From: Epsilonproteobacteria bacterium tcs-49 | Lineage (GTDB): Bacteria > Campylobacterota > Campylobacteria > Campylobacterales > Sulfurovaceae | Assembly (NCBI GenBank): GCA_002049495.1 | Contig: LLYS01000001.1 | Location: forward strand, 1 to 64,000 | Direction of reading: 5' to 3' | DNA: 64,000 bases | Part shown: one piece after another, positions 33,805 to 41,769 of the stretch | How positions within the stretch are numbered: the first letter of the stretch is position 1 | How the letters are laid out: every line of letters begins with the position of its first letter | Made by a program: the position numbers and the translations under genes | Notes under the pieces: generated by a model | Told to the model about the DNA's origin: nothing | Seen by the model: only the letters and a program-made list of their open reading frames with translations | Databases searched by the model: none

Positions 33805-34670
33805 TGTGTCTTTACCCCTTTTGCGCCAAGCCTTTCCAGCAACTGTTCCTGCGGATTTTGCAGCCAGCGCAGCTGCTCCAAACCGGCTAAAAACGCGTCA
33901 TATTTTATCCCCTCCAAAAAGGGCTCCACCGTATGGTAAAACTTTTTGGGATTGCGGTCTAACTCTTCGATCGAACGCGCCACGGCGTGCCGCAGAAGCT
34001 CCAGACGATCGGGAAACTTTTCGGCGAGTTCGGCGGGCAGAAAAACCGCATCGATGATGAAAAGGGCGTCGTTTTTACTGGTTTCGACGATATGAAAACC
34101 CCGCTCGACGAGTTTGGACGCGTAGGGTTCGTAACTGATCACCACCGCTTCATCCTCGTATCTTTTGTTAACGATCTGTCGCTGCGTGACGTTGTGCAGC
34201 CGGAACTTTAGCGCTCCCCAATCCCGCATCCCGCGGAAATAACGGTAGAGGGTGTGGTTGATACTCTCATACTCCATATACAGATCAAGCGTTCCCTCCG
34301 TGCGTGCGTAGAGACGCTCTTTGGGCAGGGTGGAGAGGATCTTGTCGCCGCCGTAGGAGCGATCCAGTAGCAAAACGGGGACTACCCGCTTTTGCAGTAC
34401 CTCGTATTCCCGCTGTGTCGCGGCCATACCGTCGACGGCGCTGCGGCGCGTCAACTCCAGGGAGCTTGAAAGGGAGGTCGTAGCTACGATCCGGATCCCC
34501 GCATCATCGAGATAGCCTTGCTGCTGGGCATAAAAAAGCGGCATATAGCCCACCCAGCTATTCGCGGCGATTTTGATAGCCGGGGGGGTTTCCCGGGGCA
34601 AACAGCCATATAGGCAACTTATCAGTACCACAATGGCTGCAATGATGCTCCAACGTCCCGTTTTTTTCAC
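33792..34670 (-). CDS. NMT1/THI5-like periplasmic substrate-binding lipoprotein
   Basis: 292 residues. A lipoprotein signal ends in SCLYGC (Cys near 26). The mature protein starts IKIAANSWVGYMPLFYAQQQ, the classic start of the NrtA/SsuA/THI5-type binding proteins, with GIRIVATTSLSSSLELTRR and AVDGMAATQREYEVLQKR following. There is no ABC permease or ATPase nearby. Instead it overlaps a membrane PAS-GGDEF gene, suggesting that it works as a sensor partner rather than in transport (inference). It has a GTG start; the upstream minus strand has the extended -10 TGTTACAAT (forward 34703-34711). Confidence 0.82.
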   Translation of the reverse strand: MKKTGRWSIIAAIVVLISCLYGCLPRETPPAIKIAANSWVGYMPLFYAQQQGYLDDAGIRIVATTSLSSSLELTRRSAVDGMAATQREYEVLQKRVVPVLLLDRSYGGDKILSTLPKERLYARTEGTLDLYMEYESINHTLYRYFRGMRDWGALKFRLHNVTQRQIVNKRYEDEAVVISYEPYASKLVERGFHIVETSKNDALFIIDAVFLPAELAEKFPDRLELLRHAVARSIEELDRNPKKFYHTVEPFLEGIKYDAFLAGLEQLRWLQNPQEQLLERLGAKGVKTQWLR

Positions 34671-34905
34671 CTCTTCCGCCCCTTTTCTACTGCTTTAATT
34701 TAATTGTAACATCTTCGGATAAGAATCGCTTCGCGCAAGCTTCGCTTTTGCCCGGTGATAGATAGAGTGATACGGGGGGTAACGTTCTAGCGTTTCTGAC
34801 GCTGAAAAATGAGATACAGAGGGGCGATTAAAAGGTAAGTTTTGCTCTTTATTTATGTTGTGGAATAATTAACAAATCTCATTATGCGGGATTTTGTAGA
34901 ATCAG
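34671..34905. other. Intergenic stretch, no gene recognised
   Basis: 235 bases between the lipoprotein start and the tRNA 3' end. They hold the extended -10 for the lipoprotein (34703-34711) and a 5-bp hairpin AGCGT-TTCTG-ACGCT near 34792-34806 without a T-run. A run of six G lies near 34777. I see no ORF or known RNA motif. Confidence 0.4.
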
Positions 34906-34998
34906 TGGCGGACAGGGAGGGATTCGAACCCTCGGTACCCCGTTAGAGGCACGCACCCTTAGCAGGGGTGTGGTTTCAGCCAACTCACCCACCTGTCC
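34906..34998 (-). tRNA. tRNA-Ser (anticodon GCU)
   Basis: The minus strand folds as a class II tRNA of 93 bases including an encoded CCA. The acceptor stem GGACAGG pairs with CCTGTCC, the discriminator is G, the anticodon loop CTGCTAA gives GCT, there is a long variable arm, and the T-arm GGTTCGAATCC is standard. Its -10 is at 35025-35030. GCU reads AGC and AGU serine codons. Confidence 0.95.
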
Positions 34999-35024
34999 GT
35001 GTGCTCTTTGTTTGTGTGGGTGGA

Positions 35025-35030
35025 ATTATA
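35025..35030 (-). promoter_or_regulatory. -10 element for tRNA-Ser
   Basis: TATAAT on the minus strand lies about 27 bases before the mature tRNA 5' end. It sits inside a TGGGTGG-N9-CCACCCA inverted repeat that could act on the upstream small gene's transcript as well. Confidence 0.5.
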
Positions 35031-35053
35031 CACCACCCACCCTTACAAACACC

Positions 35054-35200
35054 TTAAATAGCGCGTGCCGTGCTATTGGATGTCAAAACTTGCTCCAATA
35101 GTTTCTCAAGCCGCTGCGCCAAATCCTTGTTGGTCTTTTTCGCTTCCGCGATTCTTTCTTTCAGTTGTACTACTACGTCTACTTTGTCCATTAACTTCAT
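35054..35200 (-). CDS. Small 48-residue coiled-coil-like protein behind a sigma-54 promoter
   Basis: A 49-codon ORF (ATG at 35200, TAA at 35054-35056). The product is highly charged and helical: MKLMDKVDVVVQLKERIAEA opens it, then heptad-like KKTNKDLAQRLEKLLEQVLT and the tail SNSTARAI. TGGAGG lies 8 bases before the ATG. A sigma-54 consensus promoter is at 35237-35253, giving a leader of about 26 bases. I do not recognise the protein. In Campylobacterota sigma-54 mostly serves middle flagellar genes, so a flagellar or related envelope role is the first guess; this is inference. RpoN itself is encoded at 53326. Confidence 0.75.
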   Translation of the reverse strand: MKLMDKVDVVVQLKERIAEAKKTNKDLAQRLEKLLEQVLTSNSTARAI

Positions 35201-35236
35201 AATAAACCTCCATAAAAGTATATTCAACGAAGTAAA

Positions 35237-35253
35237 AGCAAGTAGTGTTCCAA
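35237..35253 (-). promoter_or_regulatory. Sigma-54 (RpoN) promoter
   Basis: The minus strand reads TTGGAACACTACTTGCT, with GG and GC exactly 10 bases apart, matching TTGGCAC-N5-TTGCW at all but one position. It is followed at a proper distance by an RBS and the 48-codon ORF. The predicted start is near 35226. Confidence 0.75.
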
Positions 35254-35307
35254 CAAGTAAAAAAGAAGTTTAAAGTTTTGATCAAGGTAGCGGGCGGAGG
35301 GGAGCTT

Positions 35308-36195
35308 CTAAGCCCTGTATGCCTTGATATAGACGCGCTTTGGCGCCGGGTAGCCCTCTACGGTTTTGGTAGGATCGTCGGGGTCGAGGAAGTACTCCAG
35401 ACTTTTGCCGAAGATCCACTCGGTGGCGCGCTGCTCCTCAAAGGTGGTCACCGCCGTTTCCAGCACCTCCACGTTCGCAAAGCCCGCTTTGTAGCACCAG
35501 TTTTTCAGCGCCTTTACCGTAGGGATGAAATAGACGTTGCGCATCCGCGAGTAGCGGTCCCTGGGACACAGCGCCATCTCCTCCTCCCCGTCGATCATAA
35601 AGGTATCAAGGATCAACTCTCCACCCTTTTCAAGCCCCTGATACAGAGATTTGAGCATCGCCACCGGGTCGCTTCTGTGGTACAGCACGCCCAGGCAAAA
35701 AAGCACGTCGAACCTGTGTTCATAGTACTTTACGTGCTCGACGCCCAGCAGTTCAAATACGATATCGGATTTGATGAAGTGGTTGAGGAATTGAAACTGC
35801 GTCAAATTGAGCGCGGAAGGGTCAAAGCCCACCAGTTTTTTGGGCTTTTGTTCAAGCATGCGAAACATATAGTAGCCGTTGTTGCAGCCGATATCGCCCA
35901 CCACCTTATCCGTCAGATCAAAGTGGGGGCTTAAAAGGTTATACTTGATAAAGCTTTGCCACTCGCTGTCGATAAAGACCGAGTTTATTTGAAAAGGCCC
36001 CTTGCGCCAGGGCAGCATCGTTTTGGCCGTTTTTTTGATAAGACCGTCGTCCAGGTCGCACTCTATAGCGACGGTATCGCCCAGGCTGACCTTTGCTGCG
36101 GTCTCAGGCAGCGCTTTGAGCGCCTCTTGCATGGGAGCGATGTTTTTCCACTCCAGCCACTTTTCGCGCTCCCGGCGCAACGCTTGCAGATCCAT
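35308..36195 (-). CDS. cmoB: tRNA U34 carboxymethyltransferase CmoB
   Basis: 295 residues. An N-terminal region with [11 protein letters not shown] precedes a Rossmann methyltransferase: [16 protein letters not shown] (motif I), [31 protein letters not shown] and [15 protein letters not shown]. CmoB uses carboxy-S-adenosylmethionine to carboxymethylate 5-hydroxyuridine at the wobble position of some tRNAs. The ATG at 36195 overlaps the SulP stop (TGATG), so the two are translationally coupled; a GTG just upstream is less likely. CmoA is not in the window. Confidence 0.92.
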   Translation of the reverse strand: MDLQALRREREKWLEWKNIAPMQEALKALPETAAKVSLGDTVAIECDLDDGLIKKTAKTMLPWRKGPFQINSVFIDSEWQSFIKYNLLSPHFDLTDKVVGDIGCNNGYYMFRMLEQKPKKLVGFDPSALNLTQFQFLNHFIKSDIVFELLGVEHVKYYEHRFDVLFCLGVLYHRSDPVAMLKSLYQGLEKGGELILDTFMIDGEEEMALCPRDRYSRMRNVYFIPTVKALKNWCYKAGFANVEVLETAVTTFEEQRATEWIFGKSLEYFLDPDDPTKTVEGYPAPKRVYIKAYRA

Positions 36196-37724
36196 CACGC
36201 GTTGTACGCCACTTTATAGGTGGGGTCGGCCTCTTCAAACTCGCAGTAGGGCCCCGCTTTTTTCAAGACCGCTTTACAATCCTTTGAAAGGTGGCGCAGC
36301 TTGATCTTTTTACCCGCTTCCTCATACTTGCTCGTCAAAGCATCGATCGCTTCGGCGCCGCTGCTGTCCATTACCCGCGCGTCGATAAAGTCGATAATGA
36401 CGTTTTCGGGGTCATCTTCCACGTCAAAGGTTTCGTTAAAGGAGTCGGTGGAGGCGAAAAAGAGCGGCCCGTCAAGCATATAGACCTTCGTCCCGTCCTC
36501 GTCGATATAGCTTTTGGCGTAAATCTTGGCGTGCTGCCACGCAAATACCAGTGCGGAGATGATGATACCCGCGATCACCGCGATGGCCAGGTCAAACAGC
36601 ACCGTCACCACCGTTACGGTGATCAGGATAAACGCATCGGCTTTTGGCATATACTTCAGGCGGCTTACGCTGGAAAACTCAAAGGTACCGATACTGACCA
36701 TAAACATGATCCCCACCAGTACGGCAACGGGGATGATGGAGATCAGATCCGAAAGGGCGACCACAAACACCAGCAGCATCACCGCAGCGGTGAAGGAGGA
36801 GAGCCGCCCCAGACCGCCGGAGCTGAAGTTGATGATCGATTGCCCGATCATGGCGCACCCCGCCATACCGCCGAAGGAGCCGCTGGCGCAGTTGCCGATC
36901 CCCTGGGCGATGCACTCCTTGTTGCCGCTGCCGCGCGTGCCGCTCATCTCATCAAGCACCGAAAGCGTCAGTAAAGACTCGATCAGCCCCACCATCGCTA
37001 CCAAAAAGGCGTACGGCGCTACAAGCTGCAGCGTTTCCCAGCCGTAGGGAACATCGGGGACTGCGAAGGTGGGCAGCCCGCCGCTGATATCGGCGAGATC
37101 CCCCACCGTTTTGGTGTCAAGATTCATATAATACACGACCGAAGTCAAAATAACGATCGCCACAAGCCCCGCGGGCACCGCTTTTGTCAAACGCGGCAAA
37201 AAGTAGATGATGAGCATGGTCGCTATCACGATCGCATACATCAGCATCCCCTCCCCGCTAAAGAATTTAAACTGCGAAGAGGCGATCACGATCGCAAGGC
37301 CGTTGACAAACCCGAACATCGCCGGTTGGGGCACCAAGCGGATAAATTTCCCCAGCTTGAGTACGCCGATAACGATCTGGATCATCCCCGCCAAAATGGA
37401 AGCGATGAGGATATGCTGCAGCACCACCTCCGCCATCTCCGAGGTACTCAATCCCAAGCCGGTGTAGTGTTCGGCGACCTTTTGCCCCAACCCCACAAAG
37501 ACAACGGCCACGGCACCGGTAGCCCCGCTGATCATCCCCGGACGGCCACCGAGCAAAGAGGTGGCAAGCCCGATGATAAACGCCGCATAAAGCCCCACGA
37601 GCGGACTGACCCCCGCGATAAAACTAAAAGCGATCGCTTCGGGAACCAAAGCGACCGCAACCAGCAAGCCGCTCAACGCGTCGTTTTTGATATTTTGCGC
37701 CGAATAGTTTTGAAGATTTATCAA
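36195..37724 (-). CDS. SulP-family anion transporter with STAS domain
   Basis: 509 residues if translation begins at TTG 37724, which has AAAAGG 7 bases upstream; an ATG at 37763 would lie in the promoter (TATAGT on the minus strand). There are 10-12 TM segments over residues 20-395. SulP motifs are [38 protein letters not shown] and the internal repeat with [20 protein letters not shown] short C-terminal STAS domain (about 410-509; [18 protein letters not shown]) follows. Family members carry sulfate, bicarbonate or other anions; the substrate cannot be fixed from sequence. It is divergent from the ribbon-helix-helix gene. Confidence 0.92.
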   Translation of the reverse strand: MINLQNYSAQNIKNDALSGLLVAVALVPEAIAFSFIAGVSPLVGLYAAFIIGLATSLLGGRPGMISGATGAVAVVFVGLGQKVAEHYTGLGLSTSEMAEVVLQHILIASILAGMIQIVIGVLKLGKFIRLVPQPAMFGFVNGLAIVIASSQFKFFSGEGMLMYAIVIATMLIIYFLPRLTKAVPAGLVAIVILTSVVYYMNLDTKTVGDLADISGGLPTFAVPDVPYGWETLQLVAPYAFLVAMVGLIESLLTLSVLDEMSGTRGSGNKECIAQGIGNCASGSFGGMAGCAMIGQSIINFSSGGLGRLSSFTAAVMLLVFVVALSDLISIIPVAVLVGIMFMVSIGTFEFSSVSRLKYMPKADAFILITVTVVTVLFDLAIAVIAGIIISALVFAWQHAKIYAKSYIDEDGTKVYMLDGPLFFASTDSFNETFDVEDDPENVIIDFIDARVMDSSGAEAIDALTSKYEEAGKKIKLRHLSKDCKAVLKKAGPYCEFEEADPTYKVAYNA

Positions 37725-37816
37725 ATTTTGACCTTTTATAAAGAATACTATAGTAATGTGCACTGTGAAATTGGGGGCGATTTTACTGAAAATTCACTTT
37801 GGTTTTTATTAATTTT

Positions 37817-37825
37817 TGATACAAT
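37817..37825 (+). promoter_or_regulatory. Extended -10 promoter for the ribbon-helix-helix gene
   Basis: TGATACAAT (TACAAT at 37820-37825) lies 37 bases before the ATG at 37862. No clear -35. Confidence 0.5.
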
Positions 37826-37861
37826 TACGCTTTGCAATAAACCGATGTGAGGAAGTGCTAC

Positions 37862-38056
37862 ATGCTGAAAAAGAAAACAAAAAACAAGATGATCAGTTTG
37901 CGAATCCAGGAGGATCTGCTCAAGGATTTCGACTACTTTGTCAAGCAGCGCTACGCACTTTCACGGAACGAAGCGATCGAACAACTCATCAAACACTTCA
38001 ACGACAAGGAAAAACGCAAAAAAAACGCCGACACCAGCAGTTCACGGCTCTTTTAA
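37862..38056 (+). CDS. Small ribbon-helix-helix (Arc/MetJ-type) protein
   Basis: 64 residues. The basic start MLKKKTKNK is followed by the ribbon strand MISLRIQEDLLKDFDYFV, then helices with SRNEAIEQLIKHFN, the usual pattern of a ribbon-helix-helix DNA-binding dimer. A lysine-rich tail ends in SSSRLF. GAGGA precedes the ATG at 37862; a GTG at 37847 is a weaker choice. No toxin gene is next to it, so it need not be an antitoxin. It might control itself or the divergent SulP gene (inference). It overlaps the convergent helicase by 4 bases. Confidence 0.72.
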   Translation: MLKKKTKNKMISLRIQEDLLKDFDYFVKQRYALSRNEAIEQLIKHFNDKEKRKKNADTSSSRLF

Positions 38057-40119
38057 GCCGGAACCTCTCCTAGTTCCACCATCTTTTTGTAGGTTTCATC
38101 CTTTTTCAAAAGCCCCGCTTCATACAAAAACTGCGAAGGCTTGAATGTCAACTCTTTTATGGCGTCATTTTTGGCAAAGGACAGATGCAAGATATCCTTT
38201 GCCCGTGTCACCGCTACGTAAAACAGCCGCCGCTCCTCATCCAGCGAACCGGTCTTTTGGATCAGCTTTCTGTTGGGAAAGCGTCCATCCATGAGATCGA
38301 CTAAGAACACCTCCTTAAACTCCAACCCCTTGCTGGCATGGACGGTGAGCAGGTTGACCCCTTCGCCCTCACTCAGCTCCCCGCCGCCCAGGACCATGGC
38401 GTTGACGAACTTATCGAGGCTGTCGTAGTGCTTGGCCAGATCCAAAAGCAAAATCGCCTTTCGCCGGATACGATCCAAAGCCTCCTCCTTTTTACGCTCA
38501 TCAACCTGCCCGTTTTTGAGCATCGCCCGGCGCTTGGCGATATCGTCGAAGATGGTCGTAAAGAGTTTGGAGTGGATCATCGTATCGAGGATGGTGCGGG
38601 GGCGCTTAAGATGGCCCATCTTTTTAACCAGCAGGTAAAACTCCTGGATAAAGTGCACCGATTCGGTACTGACTTTGGGGTGCTTTAAAATGGGGTGGGA
38701 AAGCATCTTCTCATCCAGCCCCATCTTGGCGTATTTGGTCACCGAGCCAAAGCCGATCTCATCCTCAAAAAGCGCCAGCTGCATGTTTTTGATCCGCTTG
38801 CGCTTTGGCAGGGTTTTGGTCTCGGGGTCTAAAAGCCCCTTTTTAAAATAGCCGTTGCCAAAGTGTACGAAACTTTCAAACAGCTCCTTGGCCGTCGCCC
38901 CGCCCACGCCTTTGGCATACTCGAAAACGTGGATAAAGCTCATCATATCCTTGGGATTTGTCATCAGCGCCAAAAAGTTCAGCAGCACCTTGATCTCTTT
39001 GGATTCAAAAAAGCTCACCCCGCCCTTTCTCCGGCAGCTGATCCCCAGCTCCCTGAGGCTGGCCTCGATACCGTCGGCACTGGCGTTGTTGCGAAAAATC
39101 ACCGCCATCTGATCCTGGGGCGTGGTGCTGTGTTTGATCTTGTGCGCGATCGCCTGGTACTGTTTGAACAGCTCCTCATACACCAGCAGCTTAGGCGGCT
39201 GTGCCGCGCCGCTTCGCACCACTTCGAGCTGCTTGGGGTAGATGCGTTCATTGTGCGAAATCACGTCATTGGCCAAAGAGAGGATAAACTTTGTCGAGCG
39301 GTAATTTTTGCGCAGGCTGTGCACCGTGGCGTTGTCGTAGCGCGCGGCGAAGGAGGCGATATTGTTGATATTGGCCCCGTTAAAGGCGTAGATGCTTTGG
39401 TCAAAATCCCCCACGCAAAACAGCGATGGCGGCTTGATCTCGTGGATCAGGCTCTCCTGCAGCGTATTGGTATCTTGGTACTCATCAACCAGCACCTCCT
39501 TAAAGGGCAGCTCGTTTTCGCGCACCCACGCTTTCATCTTGATCAAAAGATCGTTAAAGGTCACAAACCCAAACTCATCCTTGGTCTGCTCATACTCCTC
39601 AAACATATCCATATAGATATCGATCAGCGGTTCATGCTCCTCATAACGCCCCAGAAACCAGTCGTCAAAACTTTTTAGCGAACTGTTTTGATACAGGGAG
39701 TATATATCAAAAAGAAAACTGGAGGAAAAGGGTTGTACATTTGCGCCGAAGCGCGTAAAGTTTCGTTTTTCATATATACTGCGAAAAAGGGTTTTGAGTT
39801 CGCTGGGCTGCTTGAGTACGACGGGGTAGTTTTTTTTCAGCCATCGGTAACTGACCGCGTGGAAGGTCCCCGCTTCGATCTGCTTGACCTGCTCCATATC
39901 AAAGAATTTTCCAAGGCGCTGCACCATCTCCGCGGCGGCTTTATTGGTAAAGGTCAACAGTAAAACCTCTTCGGGTTTGATCCCCTGTTTTAAAAGGTGT
40001 CCTATACGTCCGACGATGGTTGAAGTTTTGCCCGTTCCGGCTGAAGCGATGATGAGATTGTGTCCCATGGGGGCAGTGGCAGCGGCGAGCTGCTCACTGT
40101 TGAGATTTTGTAGCGGCAT
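38053..40119 (-). CDS. UvrD/Rep-type superfamily 1A DNA helicase
   Basis: 688 residues. Motifs in order are Q-motif LNSEQLAAA, Walker A IIASAGTGKTSTIVGRI, Ia LLTFTNKAA, II VLVDEYQDTN, III VGDFDQSIYAFNGA, IV LRKNYRST, V TVHASKGLEFKEVFLVDL and VI RRLFYVAVTRAKDIL. It is a 3'-5' helicase for repair or replication restart. The protein is close to Rep/UvrD in length (about 670-720). Its ATG overlaps the stop of the small upstream gene (TAATG). A second UvrD-like gene may exist elsewhere, so I do not assign uvrD or rep. Confidence 0.93.
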   Translation of the reverse strand: MPLQNLNSEQLAAATAPMGHNLIIASAGTGKTSTIVGRIGHLLKQGIKPEEVLLLTFTNKAAAEMVQRLGKFFDMEQVKQIEAGTFHAVSYRWLKKNYPVVLKQPSELKTLFRSIYEKRNFTRFGANVQPFSSSFLFDIYSLYQNSSLKSFDDWFLGRYEEHEPLIDIYMDMFEEYEQTKDEFGFVTFNDLLIKMKAWVRENELPFKEVLVDEYQDTNTLQESLIHEIKPPSLFCVGDFDQSIYAFNGANINNIASFAARYDNATVHSLRKNYRSTKFILSLANDVISHNERIYPKQLEVVRSGAAQPPKLLVYEELFKQYQAIAHKIKHSTTPQDQMAVIFRNNASADGIEASLRELGISCRRKGGVSFFESKEIKVLLNFLALMTNPKDMMSFIHVFEYAKGVGGATAKELFESFVHFGNGYFKKGLLDPETKTLPKRKRIKNMQLALFEDEIGFGSVTKYAKMGLDEKMLSHPILKHPKVSTESVHFIQEFYLLVKKMGHLKRPRTILDTMIHSKLFTTIFDDIAKRRAMLKNGQVDERKKEEALDRIRRKAILLLDLAKHYDSLDKFVNAMVLGGGELSEGEGVNLLTVHASKGLEFKEVFLVDLMDGRFPNRKLIQKTGSLDEERRLFYVAVTRAKDILHLSFAKNDAIKELTFKPSQFLYEAGLLKKDETYKKMVELGEVPA

Positions 40120-40457
40120 TAAGCGTGGCCGATGATGTAATACGTCTCTTTTCCGGCTACCTTTTCCACTTCCACTTTATACTTTGCAGCCCAGGCTTGA
40201 ACCTTTTGATGGAACTCTTCAAGGATCTCTTTGGAATCGTTCTCGTCACATTTGATCTTGAGTTTATCAACCGAATTGGAAAGGGCGATATATCCCTTTA
40301 CGTGTTTTAAAAAATCGTTGAGGCTAAAAAGGTGCTGTCCGAACTTCTCAAAGCCCTCGGTGTTTTCAATCACCCGCTGCATCTGTTCCTGTTCATGGCT
40401 GCTGTCGCCCATTCCCAACTGTTTTACCAAAACTTCCGGTGTTAAATCTAAGTGCAT
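40119..40457 (-). CDS. Conserved-looking small protein of unknown function
   Basis: 112 residues, acidic, mostly helical: MHLDLTPEVLVKQLGMGDSS at the start, then NTEGFEKFGQHLFSLNDFL and KEILEEFHQKVQAWAAKYKV. There is no signal peptide and no cysteine pair. AAAGGA is 5 bases before the ATG, and an extended -10 TGTTACAAT (minus strand) lies upstream. It is translationally coupled to the helicase. I do not recognise a named family; a role linked to the helicase is possible by context only. Confidence 0.7.
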   Translation of the reverse strand: MHLDLTPEVLVKQLGMGDSSHEQEQMQRVIENTEGFEKFGQHLFSLNDFLKHVKGYIALSNSVDKLKIKCDENDSKEILEEFHQKVQAWAAKYKVEVEKVAGKETYYIIGHA

Positions 40458-40538
40458 CTGTATCCTTTGTATCTTTATTATTTTTTCAAATAGTTACGCA
40501 ATTGTAACAAAATTAGACTTATTCAAAAGGGTATTTAA

Positions 40539-40567
40539 GATAAAATTTATCCCAAATGTATTATACT
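40539..40567 (+). promoter_or_regulatory. Superoxide reductase promoter with 13-bp palindrome
   Basis: TATACT at 40562-40567 is the -10. GATAAA-A-TTTATC at 40539-40551 is a perfect palindrome that covers the expected -35, a position suited to repression by a Fur- or PerR-like protein. The regulator is not shown by the sequence. Confidence 0.45.
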
Positions 40568-40600
40568 GCTTTTGCAACAAATCACAACAAAGGAATCAAC

Positions 40601-40984
40601 ATGCCAAAAATCAATAGATATGTAGACATCGACACCGTAGAGAAGGAAGCGAAAAAAGATTTTATCGACAGACACTCTCCCTTTATCCACTGTGAAGGAC
40701 AAGCCAAAGCGGGCGAACCTTTTGCCGTAACGATCAAGATGGGCGACGAGTATACGCACCCGGACGATTTTGACCACTATATCAAAAGTATCACGCTTTT
40801 CAACGGGGAAACGGAGCTGACCAAAGCGGAGTTTGCAGCCGGCGCACTCGGAAACGAAAAGGGACACCAAACGGTTACGTTTAACATCGTTCCAACGGGT
40901 AAAAAACTCAAACTCATCGCACACGCATACTGTACAAAGCACGGCATCTGGGAAAGCGATCCCGTAGAGGTAGCGGTAGCGTAA
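40601..40984 (+). CDS. Superoxide reductase (neelaredoxin, class II)
   Basis: 127 residues from the ATG at 40601 (AAAGGA upstream); a frame start at 40556 has no RBS. The single iron centre ligands of neelaredoxins are present: His25 in DRHSPFI, His53 and His59 in MGDEYTHPDDFDHYI, and Cys111/His114 in AYCTKHGIWE. The usual Glu next to the first His reads Asp23. There is no N-terminal desulforedoxin-type second iron site. It reduces superoxide to peroxide without making oxygen, a typical anaerobe or microaerophile defence. Monocistronic. Confidence 0.92.
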   Translation: MPKINRYVDIDTVEKEAKKDFIDRHSPFIHCEGQAKAGEPFAVTIKMGDEYTHPDDFDHYIKSITLFNGETELTKAEFAAGALGNEKGHQTVTFNIVPTGKKLKLIAHAYCTKHGIWESDPVEVAVA

Positions 40985-41106
40985 CACACTTTACTTTTTT
41001 ACTTTCGTAAACACTTCAAATTTTTTACGGGTGCGGGGATTTTCCTCCCGCATCTCCACCCCCATATTAAGAAAATCTTTTGTAAGACTTGGATATACTA
41101 CACCCT

Positions 41107-41769
41107 ATGAAAAACATTAAAAATCTATTGCAGTTAAAGCGCCTGTATCAGCTGAAAAACATGGGGTACAACTATACCGATATGATCAATATCGACACCG
41201 ACCAACCCGAATCGCCCACCCTGTCGTCCAATATGGATGAACTGCGCAAAACCGTACTGCAATGCCACTTTTGCCAACTGTCCAAAACCCGCAACAACGT
41301 GGTTTTTGGAGAGGGTAGCGAAGATGCGAAAGTGGTTTTTGTCGGCGAAGGCCCGGGCGCTACCGAAGACGCGACGGGACGCCCTTTCGTGGGACGTGCG
41401 GGAGCGCTGCTGACAAAGATGATTGAAAATGTTTTGGAGATCAAGCGCCGGGAGGTATTCATCGCCAACGTCGTCAAATGCCGCCCGCCCAACAACCGGG
41501 TACCGACCTTTGATGAAGTGATGAAGTGCAAACCCTACCTGGACAAGCAGCTTGAAATTATCGCCCCCCGGCTGGTCGTCGCTTTGGGCGCGACGGCGTT
41601 TACCCATTTAACGGGAGAGAAAAGCTCTATTAGCAAAGTACGAGGAGAACTCTTTGAGATGAAAAACTATAAACTGATCCCCACCTTCCACCCCAGCTAC
41701 CTGCTGCGCAACCCCTCGGCGAAAAAAGAAGCCTACGCCGACTTGTTAAAGATAAAGAGCTTTTTATGA
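41107..41769 (+). CDS. Uracil-DNA glycosylase, iron-sulfur (family 4/5-like)
   Basis: 220 residues from ATG 41107. The catalytic core has VFVGEGPGATEDATGRPFVG and RAGALLTKM. Four cysteines for a 4Fe-4S cluster lie in QCHFC, VKCRPP and MKCKPYL, and the DNA-binding motif is PTFHPSYLLRNPS. It removes uracil from DNA. The family often has a helical N-terminal extension as here (residues 1-45). A TATACT lies only 9 bases before the ATG, so if it is the -10 the mRNA would be nearly leaderless. The 3' end overlaps the next gene (ATGA). The 122 bases upstream hold a hairpin TGCGGG/CCCGCA near 41032-41052 but no T-run. Confidence 0.9.
   Translation: MKNIKNLLQLKRLYQLKNMGYNYTDMINIDTDQPESPTLSSNMDELRKTVLQCHFCQLSKTRNNVVFGEGSEDAKVVFVGEGPGATEDATGRPFVGRAGALLTKMIENVLEIKRREVFIANVVKCRPPNNRVPTFDEVMKCKPYLDKQLEIIAPRLVVALGATAFTHLTGEKSSISKVRGELFEMKNYKLIPTFHPSYLLRNPSAKKEAYADLLKIKSFL

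Noticed and set aside
34792-34806. Hairpin AGCGT-TTCTG-ACGCT as a terminator
   Set aside because: It has only 5 bp and no T-run on either strand.
34906-34998. tRNA-Ser as an integration site for a mobile element
   Set aside because: Neither side has an integrase or phage-like gene, nor a second copy of the tRNA 3' end.
37862-38056. Ribbon-helix-helix protein as an antitoxin
   Set aside because: No small toxin-like ORF is adjacent; the next gene is a convergent helicase.
40991-41065. 24-codon minus-strand ORF (MGVEMREENPRTRKKFEVFT then KVKK)
   Set aside because: The composition looks protein-like and the frame stays open a little further upstream, but there is no properly placed RBS or promoter, and it sits over a hairpin between two plus-strand genes. 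It could be a real micro-gene if conserved; I cannot support it from one sequence.
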